Assembly (NCBI GenBank): GCA_030684475.1
Contig: JAUXWB010000156.1
Coordinates: forward strand, 1 to 64,000
Reading direction: 5' to 3'
DNA: 64,000 nt
From: Reyranella sp.
GTDB lineage: Bacteria; Pseudomonadota; Alphaproteobacteria; Reyranellales; Reyranellaceae
The position numbers were made by a program, and so were the translations under genes. Within the stretch, counting starts at the first letter, position 1; each line of letters begins with the position of its first letter. Shown one piece after another: positions 36,388 to 44,865 of this stretch. Under the pieces are notes generated by a model. That model saw only the letters and a list, made by a program, of their open reading frames with translations. It ran no database searches and was not told the origin of the DNA.

Positions 36388-37476
36388 CTAGAATGGCCCT
36401 CTGAAGCGCTTGTATCCTTCGGTCATCGAGCGCTCGACCGGCAATTCGATGCCATGCGCAGCACCACGGACCTGCGTCAGGATCGCATCGACGGTCTCGT
36501 GCTGGCTCGGATAGTAGATATCCTCGAGGCTCTTGGCGGTCGGGCAGGGCGCCGTCGCCATGCCCAGCATAGCCGGCGGCTGGCGCAGGACGGTCGGGTC
36601 GCGCAGCATGAGTTGTCGGCAAACCTCGGCGGCGACACCGTACTCGAGCCAAGACGTATCCGCGATCACGAGCTTGCCGGTCTTGCGGACGCTGTTCGCA
36701 ACAAGATCCCAGTCGGGATGGCTGATCGAGTTGAGGTCGATGATCTCAACATCGATACCCACCTTGTTCGACACGTACTGTGCCGCCCGCATCGCCTCGA
36801 GCACCATGACCGATGTCGCCACCACGGTCACGTCGCGACCCTCGCGGGCGACATAGCTCGTGAGCGGGATCGGCTTTGCCGAAGCCGACACCGAGAAGTC
36901 GAGATTGTAGAGCAGGCGATGCTCGATGCTGACCACCGGCCCGGGATGGCGGTTGATGATCTGCGGGTACATGTCGACGATCGCCTGGCTGGTCGACGGC
37001 ATGACGACTGTCAGGCCTGGATAGTGGGCGAAGGTCGCCTGCGGGCTCTGCGAGTGCTGTGCGCCCTGCCCCCAGCTCCGGCCGACGATCACGCGAATCA
37101 GCATGGGGCACGACATGATGCCGCCGAACATGTAGCGATACTTCGAGGCCAGATTGATAATCTGATTCATGGCCAGAAAGGCGAAGTCGGCACGGATGTG
37201 CGTCGTGATCGGATAATCCCCGACCAGAGAAGCGCCGATCGCCACCCCGGTCATGCCCTCTTCCATAAGGGGCACATCGAACACGCGCTTTGCGCCATAT
37301 TTGTCGGCGAGCCCGGTCGTCGAACCGAAGATGCCTTTGAAGTCGTCGACTCCCTGCCCCATGATGAACGTGTTGGGGTGCGCCGCCAATGCGCCGTCCA
37401 TCGTCTCCAGAAGCGCCCCGGCGTAAGACAGGACACGTGACTGGGTCGGCTGATGCTTCTTCGCAGTGACACTCAT
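36388..37476 (-). CDS. ThDP-dependent dehydrogenase E1 beta-like subunit (pair 1)
   Basis: A 362-residue protein of the transketolase-Pyr/C family found in branched-chain and pyruvate-type E1 beta subunits. 'VFDVPLMEEGMTGVAIGASL' contains the glutamate that activates ThDP; 'ADFAFLAMNQIINLASKYRYMFGG' and 'GRSWGQGAQHSQSPQA' are strongly E1 beta-like. The ATG has CCGGAG upstream. Its alpha partner is encoded immediately upstream (15-bp gap). No E2 or E3 genes are present in the window, so a lipoyl-linked dehydrogenase complex is unlikely; a carboligase or acyl-transfer function on sugars is an alternative. Confidence 0.87.
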   Translation of the reverse strand: MSVTAKKHQPTQSRVLSYAGALLETMDGALAAHPNTFIMGQGVDDFKGIFGSTTGLADKYGAKRVFDVPLMEEGMTGVAIGASLVGDYPITTHIRADFAFLAMNQIINLASKYRYMFGGIMSCPMLIRVIVGRSWGQGAQHSQSPQATFAHYPGLTVVMPSTSQAIVDMYPQIINRHPGPVVSIEHRLLYNLDFSVSASAKPIPLTSYVAREGRDVTVVATSVMVLEAMRAAQYVSNKVGIDVEIIDLNSISHPDWDLVANSVRKTGKLVIADTSWLEYGVAAEVCRQLMLRDPTVLRQPPAMLGMATAPCPTAKSLEDIYYPSQHETVDAILTQVRGAAHGIELPVERSMTEGYKRFRGPF

Positions 37477-37491
37477 GCTCCGGGCCTCGGA

Positions 37492-38523
37492 TCAAATGAC
37501 GTCGGTCAGCAGTTCGGTGCGGCCCGGCGCGGGACTGCGCTCGGCGAAGTCGACCGCAGCAGCGATTTCCCGTTCGATTTCGGGGGTGAGCTCCTCGACC
37601 AGCGTCCGGTCGAGAATCAGTGGATCGCGCGCCTTCCAGGCATCGATGCTGTCGGCGCTGCGATAGCCGAAATGGAAGTCATCGCCGACGCCGACATGTT
37701 CCTTGTATCGCCCCGTGGCGATCTCGAGCACGAAGGGCTTGCCTGTCCGGACGACGGCGAGCGCGTCCAGCGTCGCCTGCCGGACGGCCAACATGTCCCA
37801 GCCCTCCTCGACCCGGCGCGACTCGATACCGAAAGTTGCCGCGTGCTCGGGCAGGCGGTAGGCCTGCCGGACATGCCTGAAGCTGTGGACGGCGAGCCCG
37901 TTATCCTCGCAGATGAAGAGCACCGGCACCTTCGTCAGGGACGCAAAATTCAGGCTCTCGTGATAAACGCCCTCCTCGGTGGCGCCATCGCCGAACACAG
38001 CGACGGCAACCCGCGAGCTGCCCGTGCGCTTGAAGGAGAGCGCGGCCCCGACGGCGTGTGGAATGGTGCTGGCTACGACGGCAGACGAACCCATAAGCCC
38101 CACCTCGGGAGCAGAGAGATGCATGGAGCCGGCCTTGCCCTTGGAAATGCCGCCGAGGCGCCCGTAAAGTTCCGCAAACATCGCATTGAGCGGGCCGCCC
38201 TTGGCGACATAAAAGCCATGCGACCGATAGGTCGCGAACACCAGGTCGTCGGACTTGAGCGCGTCGCAGACGCCGACGGCGACGGCTTCCTGTCCAATCG
38301 ACAGATGGACCGGGCTCTGGATGCGATCCGAGGGATAGAGCTCGATAACGCGCTCTTCGACCAATCGAATCAGGAGGGCGGTCCGGAAGAGGCGGCGATA
38401 GAGGTTATTCGTCTGCAAGAGTTGGCGCTCCCGGTTGGCGGCAGGAGTTACTAAAGTAACATATTCCGACTGGCAATCGCGCTGGCGTTCGGCGTGGCCT
38501 CGCCGCATCCAATTGGAATCCAT
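37492..38523 (-). CDS. ThDP-dependent dehydrogenase E1 alpha-like subunit (pair 1)
   Basis: Up to 343 residues; the start is uncertain. ATG 38523 has no clear ribosome binding site, whereas a TTG at 38418 follows CGGGAG by nine bases and lies just before the conserved 'LYRRLFRTALLIRLVEE'. Family motifs: 'HLSIGQEAVAVGVC', 'YRSHGFYVAKG', 'GKAGSMHL', and the ThDP signature GDGATEEGVYHESLN...CEDN. It forms a heterotetramer with the beta subunit encoded next. It is divergently arranged with the FkbM gene, from which it is separated by only 32 bp. Confidence 0.86.
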   Translation of the reverse strand: MDSNWMRRGHAERQRDCQSEYVTLVTPAANRERQLLQTNNLYRRLFRTALLIRLVEERVIELYPSDRIQSPVHLSIGQEAVAVGVCDALKSDDLVFATYRSHGFYVAKGGPLNAMFAELYGRLGGISKGKAGSMHLSAPEVGLMGSSAVVASTIPHAVGAALSFKRTGSSRVAVAVFGDGATEEGVYHESLNFASLTKVPVLFICEDNGLAVHSFRHVRQAYRLPEHAATFGIESRRVEEGWDMLAVRQATLDALAVVRTGKPFVLEIATGRYKEHVGVGDDFHFGYRSADSIDAWKARDPLILDRTLVEELTPEIEREIAAAVDFAERSPAPGRTELLTDVI

Positions 38524-38555
38524 GACCGACTTGGGGTAGTAGGAAAGGCCCCTTC

Positions 38556-39743
38556 ATGTTCCGGCAGAAGCAGTTGCAGCCGTGGATGGATGCGCATGCA
38601 CTGCCAAGGACAGAAAGCGGAATGACGACCGAGTTCGCAAAGATTGTCGCAGCGGCATTGCAGCGCGAACAGTTCACCTTGCTCGATCTCGGCTGCTCTG
38701 GTGGCATCGATCCCGCCTGGCGCGTCTTCGGCAACCGGTTCCGGGCGCTGGGCATAGATGCCAGCGCCTACGAGTGCCACCGCCTGGTCGGCCTGGAACA
38801 GCATCCTCATGTGCACTATCGCGCGGCCTTCGTTCGCATGCTGCCGGACCATCCTGCCTACCGCGACTTCGTCGGGAAGCCGTTCAGCACACATCATCCA
38901 TTCAAACGCACCAACGCACACCGCACTGTTCGCCTGCTGGACGAAACGATCGAAGGGGGATCCTCGGAAGACAAGTTGCTATTCAATCAATGGGCGCATA
39001 CCGAGCTCGCGAACGAGGCGGAGCCGATCAGCGTGGAGATAGCGCTCGCCGAGCGGAAGTGGGACGACGTCGACTTCATCAAGATCGATATCGACAACGC
39101 CGACTTCGAGGTCCTGACAGCCATCGCTGACAACCTGGCGGAATGGAAGGTCCTAGGCACGAAACTCGAGGTCAATTTCTTTGGCGGCACGACCCCGACG
39201 GAAGCGACATTCCACAACACCGATCGCGTCATGCGCAACAAGGGCTTTACCCTCGTTGGCCTGGAGCCGCGGAGCTATTCCATGAGCCCGTTGCCAGCGA
39301 GATATGTCAACACGGTAGCCGCTCAAACACATACAGGCCGCGTGTTCCAGGCCGATGCGTACTACGTCCTGGATCTGGCTTCGGACGACGACCGGGCTAT
39401 TGCCCATTCAATGTCGGATGAGAAGCTGGCCAAGCTCGCTGCGATATTTTCGATCTGCAATCAGCCGGACTCCGCCGCCGAACTGATGATTTTGTTTCGA
39501 GATCTCTTCAGCACGCTGCTCGATGTAGAACAAGCTCTCGATCTGCTGGCTTTCCAGACCCAAGAAGATCGCGCCGAGAAGCGCGCCTACAAGGACTACA
39601 TCAAGGAATTTGAGGCTGATTCACCCTACTTCTACCCGCGGCGAGAGCAGCATCTGGCCCCGGCGCCCGTTCGCGCGCTTACGCTTATCGAGCGGCTAAG
39701 GGCTGCATGGCAGGCATTCAGCCAGAAATTCGGCAGTTCCTAG
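38556..39743 (+). CDS. FkbM-family methyltransferase
   Basis: 395 residues; the ATG is preceded by AGGAAAGG. The SAM motif 'LLDLGCSGGIDPA' (about residue 43) and 'DDVDFIKIDIDNADFEVL' (the FkbM-type IDxxxxE strand with Asn-Ala-Asp in place of the common Glu-Gly) place it in the FkbM group, which typically O-methylates sugars or polyketides. The roughly 100 C-terminal residues are an extra helical region. It is a single plus-strand gene between two minus-strand ThDP operons. Confidence 0.72.
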   Translation: MFRQKQLQPWMDAHALPRTESGMTTEFAKIVAAALQREQFTLLDLGCSGGIDPAWRVFGNRFRALGIDASAYECHRLVGLEQHPHVHYRAAFVRMLPDHPAYRDFVGKPFSTHHPFKRTNAHRTVRLLDETIEGGSSEDKLLFNQWAHTELANEAEPISVEIALAERKWDDVDFIKIDIDNADFEVLTAIADNLAEWKVLGTKLEVNFFGGTTPTEATFHNTDRVMRNKGFTLVGLEPRSYSMSPLPARYVNTVAAQTHTGRVFQADAYYVLDLASDDDRAIAHSMSDEKLAKLAAIFSICNQPDSAAELMILFRDLFSTLLDVEQALDLLAFQTQEDRAEKRAYKDYIKEFEADSPYFYPRREQHLAPAPVRALTLIERLRAAWQAFSQKFGSS

Positions 39744-39753
39744 GGCGAACGTC

Positions 39754-40836
39754 TCAAGCGGCGTCCCACAACGCCCGTGACACTATCCGCTCTGGCAACT
39801 CGACGTCGCCCAAGCCCCAGTTTGCATCGTTCATTGGCCTTGATACATCGTTCCGTGCAAAGCGCGTCGCCCTGGCCACGAAGTTGCGCTCGATCGACGG
39901 CGCGAGAACACTCTCGATGCCCAGCACACGCCGCTTCGGATAGTCGAGCAGCATTCGGAACGTGTGACCTAGATCCCTCTTGTTCCTTTCCACGAACCAC
40001 CTGTCGAGACGCTGCTGCCATGGCGCCCAGACTGGAAAGACCCGCTGATTGTGGGTCATTGCCTGAACGATCTTGTAGACGGCACAATCATCGGGCCAGC
40101 ACACCTCCCGTGCGCCATAGCCCGCTGCGGCGTGGAGCGCGATAGAGTCGGCGTCCAGTCCCAATACCGTCGCGTCCGCGGGATATCCCCGCATCTGGTG
40201 CCATCGTTCATTCGACAGCAGGGTGAAGTCGCCACAGCCATTCGTATGGAGGTCGCGAATTCTCCACTGCGGACTTTGCTTTTGGCGCACGTGTCGCTGC
40301 ATCGGCGCACATACCAAGAGTTCGAACAACGCATCATCGGATACGCGAAGCCAGTCGTCGCCCCCGAGTTCTACGTCGCAACGGTCGACGCGATAGACGC
40401 ATCCGTCGTTCAGATCCTGCTTTGCAATGCGGGCGATAAGCTCGTTCGAGTAGAATGTGTCCAGTGCCTTCGGCGAGAGAAAGACGCCCCGAGCCCGACG
40501 GATACCGACACTGAGCGCCGCTACCGTCGGCAGCCCACGCTCCTTCCAGCCCTTCAGGCGCTTGTGGTATTTTTCGTCGACTTCGACGAAGCGGACGGTC
40601 GCATACCGAGTATGCAAAGTGCCGAAGAGATCGGACATGCGCGGCCGATCGACGGGCGGATTCCATTCGACGACGATCAACTCAGACGGAATCCGGTGCG
40701 CCTCGAGTTGCCGAACGAGAAGCCCGATCGCGTGCGTCGTTCTTTCTGCGTAGTTTTCTGTGTAGCCGTCGTTGCGCGTCCAGCCGACGATCGTCAGGTA
40801 GGGACGCGTCGTCCTCCCCTTGCTCGCCTCCGGCAT
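39754..40836 (-). CDS. glycosyltransferase-like protein of unknown family
   Basis: 360 residues from ATG 40836; the track extension overlaps the upstream gene. The N-terminus 'YLTIVGWTRNDGYTENYAERT' followed by 'SELIVVEWNPP' is reminiscent of a GT-A nucleotide-binding start, and 'VYRVDRCDVEL' or 'LHTNGCGDF' could supply an acidic metal site. No confident family assignment is possible. It is the last gene of the minus-strand operon that begins with E1 alpha pair 2 at 44.7 kb, which suggests that it attaches the sugar made by that operon. Confidence 0.5.
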   Translation of the reverse strand: MPEASKGRTTRPYLTIVGWTRNDGYTENYAERTTHAIGLLVRQLEAHRIPSELIVVEWNPPVDRPRMSDLFGTLHTRYATVRFVEVDEKYHKRLKGWKERGLPTVAALSVGIRRARGVFLSPKALDTFYSNELIARIAKQDLNDGCVYRVDRCDVELGGDDWLRVSDDALFELLVCAPMQRHVRQKQSPQWRIRDLHTNGCGDFTLLSNERWHQMRGYPADATVLGLDADSIALHAAAGYGAREVCWPDDCAVYKIVQAMTHNQRVFPVWAPWQQRLDRWFVERNKRDLGHTFRMLLDYPKRRVLGIESVLAPSIERNFVARATRFARNDVSRPMNDANWGLGDVELPERIVSRALWDAA

Positions 40837-40846
40837 CAGCGTGCGC

Positions 40847-41776
40847 CTAGACTGGCTTCCAGAATAGCTGCGAATAGCCTTCAAGCACCAAGCTGCCAAA
40901 GTTGATGCGCTTGGTTTTTAGAATGCGCGCGCGGCCCTGCTTTTCCAGCTCGATAATTTTACCCGGGAACCCACGCCAGAAATTCCGGACCTCGTGGGCT
41001 TTCCACGCCGTATAGTCGACAAGGTTGTTTTCGTGATCGTACCATTCGTAGATCGGCTCGATGTGGAAGCAACACGCCGGCTTCTTCTTCAGAATGAATT
41101 CGAGGAAACTCTCCCACTGCGTGCCGGTTTGTTCGAGCGCGCCGACGGTGAAGATCGCACTGCCCGCGGGCATATCGAGCGTCTCGTCGGGGTGAAAGAA
41201 GTCGAACTGGCGGCCGGCAACATTCAAGCCGTGCTCCTTGCGCAGCGCCTCGACGATATCAACGGACGGCTGAACCCAATCGAGCCCCATAACCCGTGCT
41301 CCGGGAAACTGCTGGGCCACATAGGCGACGTTGAAGCCCGATCCTGAGCCGAACTCGAAGATGCTCTTGAAGCCGGAAAGGTGGCGCTGAACGAACCAGG
41401 CACGGTATATCGAATACCAATTGCTCTCGAAGTTCGGATCTTCGGGCTGCACGAACTCTCCGTACAGCCGCACCGGCAGCCCGGGCCGGATATATTTGGG
41501 CAGGAGCGCTTCCAGCTTGCCGCCGCTCTTCTCGAAGTCCTCGAGATTCTCGCCCCAGCCCCGTTCCCAGCGCGACTTGTCCTCATTCTGCACCAAAGTG
41601 AGCCGTCGGCTCTCAATACGCTGCAGGAGGTCAAGCATGATGCCGTCGCGCTCAGGTCCTTCCAAAACCCGATAGTTCCAGTTGTGGGCACCAATCGCTC
41701 CGCGCGTGGTCTCTGACAGAAGGTCGAGCGTGGTCCCGAAAATGTCGGCGAAATCGATCGGTTTCAGCGAAGGCAT
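40847..41776 (-). CDS. class I SAM-dependent methyltransferase
   Basis: 309 residues from ATG 41776, which has a strong GGGGAG site; the track start at 42037 lies within the SDR gene. Motif I is SIFEFGSGSGFNVAYVA, followed by 'RVMGLDW' and a post-motif 'SAIFTVGALEQTG'. An N-terminal region of about 120 residues precedes the fold. It lies in the same operon as the SDR and the second E1 pair and is likely to methylate their product. Confidence 0.8.
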   Translation of the reverse strand: MPSLKPIDFADIFGTTLDLLSETTRGAIGAHNWNYRVLEGPERDGIMLDLLQRIESRRLTLVQNEDKSRWERGWGENLEDFEKSGGKLEALLPKYIRPGLPVRLYGEFVQPEDPNFESNWYSIYRAWFVQRHLSGFKSIFEFGSGSGFNVAYVAQQFPGARVMGLDWVQPSVDIVEALRKEHGLNVAGRQFDFFHPDETLDMPAGSAIFTVGALEQTGTQWESFLEFILKKKPACCFHIEPIYEWYDHENNLVDYTAWKAHEVRNFWRGFPGKIIELEKQGRARILKTKRINFGSLVLEGYSQLFWKPV

Positions 41777-41813
41777 GAAAGCTCCCCAAATGCCCAGCGC
41801 CCGGGCGTCGCAC

Positions 41814-42599
41814 TCATAGCCCCCTGCTCTGGCCGCCATCAACCGTGATGTTCGCTCCATTGACCAGGCCCGCCTGCTGCGAACACAGGAATGCGACCAC
41901 TGCGGCCACCTCGTCTGCCGTTCCCAGGCGGCCCAGTGGATATTCCAGATCGACCATCCGGGCAAAGCCCTCGGGGTCGCGGTCCCGTTCATCGTCGAAA
42001 CCCGTGCCCGGAATATGGATACCCCCCGGCGCCACACAGTTGAAGGTGATGCCGTCGCGCACTAGGTAGGGCATCTGCGACAGAGACTTCATGAGCGCAG
42101 TTTCGGCAGCCTTCGCCATCGTGAACCACGGCCGTCCGCCACCCTCATTTCCACCAAAGATCGAGGTGATCGTCACGACCCTTCCCCATTTGGCCTGCCG
42201 CATCAGCACGAGCGCACGCCGGGTGAAGCGGACTGCCGCCATTGCGTTCTTTTCATAGACCTCCGACCAGATACGAAGTTCGGTTTCCTCGACGATCTCC
42301 TTGCCCCAGCGGCCGCCGCCGCCGACATTATTGATGAGGATCTGGATTTCGCCCCACTCCCGCTCCACGGCATCCATGACATGATCCGCGGCGCTGCTTT
42401 CGAGGAGGTCGGCAGGTACAGCAAGCGTGCGCACGCCATAAGCCTCAAGCTCAGCGATCGCGCTTCGTAGGCGGGCCTCGGAGCGCGAGCAGATGGCAAT
42501 ATTGCAGCCTTCCGCGGCGAGCTGTCGCGCCGTCGCCAGTCCAATGCCGTGACTGCCACCCGTCACCAGAGCTGACCGTCCCTTCAATCCATAGTCCAT
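41814..42599 (-). CDS. short-chain dehydrogenase with Tyr-to-Phe at the active site
   Basis: 261 residues from ATG 42599 (GGAGAG nine bases upstream; the track start is far too long). Classical SDR features: GGSHGIGLA, 'NNVGGGG', the catalytic Ser in 'TITSIFGG', and the terminal 'LVNGANITVDGG'. The expected YxxxK reads FTMAK: counting 13 residues from the Ser gives Phe where the proton-donating Tyr normally sits, while Lys is kept. It may be a non-redox SDR or may use another residue. It sits 38 bp after the E1 beta of pair 2. Confidence 0.83.
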   Translation of the reverse strand: MDYGLKGRSALVTGGSHGIGLATARQLAAEGCNIAICSRSEARLRSAIAELEAYGVRTLAVPADLLESSAADHVMDAVEREWGEIQILINNVGGGGRWGKEIVEETELRIWSEVYEKNAMAAVRFTRRALVLMRQAKWGRVVTITSIFGGNEGGGRPWFTMAKAAETALMKSLSQMPYLVRDGITFNCVAPGGIHIPGTGFDDERDRDPEGFARMVDLEYPLGRLGTADEVAAVVAFLCSQQAGLVNGANITVDGGQSRGL

Positions 42600-42637
42600 G
42601 CATCTCTCCGATGCGGGTAGTGGCCAGCCGGCCGCTC

Positions 42638-43678
42638 CTAGAACGGACCCCGGAAGCGGCGTTCGTGACTGAAGAAGTCCTCGTTCTCGAGATTCGCAGG
42701 CTCGAGGCCGAGCATTTCCTCCACATTGCGCACGATCGTCTTGGCATTGGGGTAGAACTCGTTCTCCAGCTCCCGCACCGTCGGGCATGGCGTATGGGCG
42801 AAGCCGATGCGCCGGACGGCCGCCTTGAGTTTTCCGAAGCACTTCTCGTTGACCAGCGCTGACAGCTCGGCACTGAAGCCGCTGTGGACCCAGTCGCAGT
42901 CGGCGATGACACACCGTCCGGTGCGACTGACCGATTCGAGGATCATGGCTTCGTCGAGCGGCGCCAGCGTGCGTGGATCGACAATTTCGACCGAGACGCC
43001 GCGGCGGGCCAGGATGTCGGCAGCAAGGCGTGCCTCCACGTTCATCCAGGACAACCCGACAATCGTCACGTCCCTTCCTGGCCGCAGGATGCGCCCGACC
43101 CCGAGCGGCGTCTCATACGGCTCCTCCGGCACGTCCTCCTCAGCCCAATAGAGCCAGCGGTGCTCGAAGCAGATGACGGGATTGTCGTCGCGGATCGCGG
43201 CCGTGAGCATCCCTTTCGCATCGGCGGGGGTCGTCGGAGCGATGACCTTGAGTCCGGGAATATGCGTGAAATTGGAGAACAGGCTTTTGCTGTGCTGCGC
43301 GCCCTGGCCCCAGCCGCGGCCGATGACGGCACGGATTACCAGCGGCACCTTCAGCTTGCCGCCGGTCGAGTAGGTGTAGTTCGAAATCATGTTGACCAGC
43401 TGGTTGGTGGCCAGGATCATGAAATCAACACGAATATGGACGTGAATGGGCCTGAGACCTCGAATGGCTGCTCCCAGTCCAAAGCCAGTCATGGCGTCTT
43501 CGGAAATCGGCGTGTCGAAACAGCGTTCCTGGCCGAATTTCTCCACCAGGCCACGAGTCGTGTTGAAAATCTTGGAGTACGTCGGGACACCGATGCCATA
43601 GACGAATACTCGGGAATCCCGCTCCATTTCCTGCGACATTGCCTCGCGAAGCGCGCCGCTGTAATCAAGCTTTCTCAT
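42638..43678 (-). CDS. ThDP-dependent dehydrogenase E1 beta-like subunit (pair 2)
   Basis: 346 residues from ATG 43678, overlapping the alpha gene by 14 bp. 'CFDTPISEDAMTGFGLGAAI' holds the ThDP-activating Glu; 'FMILATNQLVNMISNYTYSTGG' and 'GRGWGQGAQHSKSL' match the first beta subunit closely, as do the C-terminal 'AHTPCPTVRELENEFYP' and 'RRFRGPF'. The two beta proteins clearly share ancestry, yet they lie 5 kb apart in separate operons with different partner genes. Their products may therefore differ. Confidence 0.87.
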   Translation of the reverse strand: MRKLDYSGALREAMSQEMERDSRVFVYGIGVPTYSKIFNTTRGLVEKFGQERCFDTPISEDAMTGFGLGAAIRGLRPIHVHIRVDFMILATNQLVNMISNYTYSTGGKLKVPLVIRAVIGRGWGQGAQHSKSLFSNFTHIPGLKVIAPTTPADAKGMLTAAIRDDNPVICFEHRWLYWAEEDVPEEPYETPLGVGRILRPGRDVTIVGLSWMNVEARLAADILARRGVSVEIVDPRTLAPLDEAMILESVSRTGRCVIADCDWVHSGFSAELSALVNEKCFGKLKAAVRRIGFAHTPCPTVRELENEFYPNAKTIVRNVEEMLGLEPANLENEDFFSHERRFRGPF

Positions 43679-44693
43679 AGAACACACCCGCATAAAGTCG
43701 TTCCGGCGCTGGAATAGGAGCCAAGCCGGCACGCTCGACGCTCATGCGTACGGACAGGTCAATTTCTTGTTCGATTGTGATGATATCACTCTCGCTGATG
43801 CCGTGTTCTCCCAGCCGCCGACGCTGCACCACAAGGGCATCCCGATCGATCCATTCGCGCTGGTTCGTGGTCTTGTCTCGATATCCCCAGTTCCAGTCCT
43901 CGCCGATACCGACATGTTCAAGATATCGGCAGCACTTGATGTTGAGAAACGCCGGGCGTCGTTGGTGGCGAGCCTTTTCAGCTGCAACGCGCGTGAGCTT
44001 GTAGACGCTCTCCACCTCCCCGGTGTCGTCCTCATAGGAGTCGCAGCCGAAGGGCCTGACGGCCTCGGCGAGCGAGTGCACCATTTGACGGGCATCACGC
44101 GGCGTGTCCACGGCATAGCCGTTGTCCTCGCATACGAACAGAACCGGTAGCCGAAACAACGCTGCGGAATTGATGCTTTCCCAGAAGACTCCGGCGTCAA
44201 CGGCACCATCGCCAAAAAATGCGACGGCCATTCGTCCCGTATCGAGCCGCAGGTTCGCAAAGGCAGCACCAACAGCCACGGGGATCTGAGTGGCGACCAC
44301 CCCGCTCGACAGCATGTGCCCTTGATCCGGCGCGGCCAGGTGCATGGAGCCGCCCTTCCCTTCGCCAGTCCCGGAAGTGCGCCCGTACAACTCCGAGAAG
44401 AATCGGTCGGTATCGTGCGTCTGGGCAAGGAATGCCGCATGACTCCGATACGAAGCGAAAACATCGGCCTTGCCCTCGAGCGCCTGGCAGACGCCCACCG
44501 ACACGAATTCCTGCCCCATCGACATATGCATCGGAGTGCGCATATGGTTTTCGGGATAGTGCTTGACGATGTATTCCTCGGAGCGCCGGACGAGCAACAG
44601 GCTTCTAAAGAGCTGTATCGCAATCTCTCTTGTCATGGGATCAGAGGCACGAGTCATCTTGGGTTCATTGTTTTTGGCGCGATTCTGCAACAT
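43665..44693 (-). CDS. ThDP-dependent dehydrogenase E1 alpha-like subunit (pair 2)
   Basis: Up to 342 residues; internal ATGs at 44657 and 44636 are alternative starts, the last giving 'MTREIAIQLFRSLLLVRR'. Motifs are 'HMSMGQEFVSVGVC', 'YRSHAAFLAQ', 'GKGGSMHLAAPDQGHMLSSG' and GDGAVDAGVFWES...CEDNGYAV for ThDP binding. It is first in a five-gene minus-strand operon (E1 alpha, E1 beta, SDR, methyltransferase, glycosyltransferase-like protein). Without E2/E3 genes, two-carbon transfer to a keto-sugar is an attractive hypothesis. Confidence 0.86.
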   Translation of the reverse strand: MLQNRAKNNEPKMTRASDPMTREIAIQLFRSLLLVRRSEEYIVKHYPENHMRTPMHMSMGQEFVSVGVCQALEGKADVFASYRSHAAFLAQTHDTDRFFSELYGRTSGTGEGKGGSMHLAAPDQGHMLSSGVVATQIPVAVGAAFANLRLDTGRMAVAFFGDGAVDAGVFWESINSAALFRLPVLFVCEDNGYAVDTPRDARQMVHSLAEAVRPFGCDSYEDDTGEVESVYKLTRVAAEKARHQRRPAFLNIKCCRYLEHVGIGEDWNWGYRDKTTNQREWIDRDALVVQRRRLGEHGISESDIITIEQEIDLSVRMSVERAGLAPIPAPERLYAGVFYEKA

Positions 44694-44865
44694 AGAGACG
44701 TCCGGACTCTAAGGCAACGCCAAGGTCCGGGAGCCGCACCGTTCAGTCGTATTATCAGCCACACGAGGGCACCTGCAGCGTGCGCGGACCGATCGGTTTG
44801 GGTGGCGTTTTGCGCCTGGCTAACTTAAGTAGACGATGGAATCGGATGATTGGAATGGATAGACG
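44694..44865. promoter_or_regulatory. divergent promoter region with short upstream ORF
   Basis: This is the shared upstream region of the second E1 operon (minus) and the GDP-sugar operon (plus). A 10-base direct repeat 'tagacgatgg' occurs at 44830-44839 and 44860-44869, the second copy including the dehydratase start codon. The first copy contains an ATG (44835) that opens an eight-codon frame (MESDDWNG) ending at TAG 44859-44861, six bases before the real start. Promoter hexamers could not be assigned with confidence. Confidence 0.4.
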
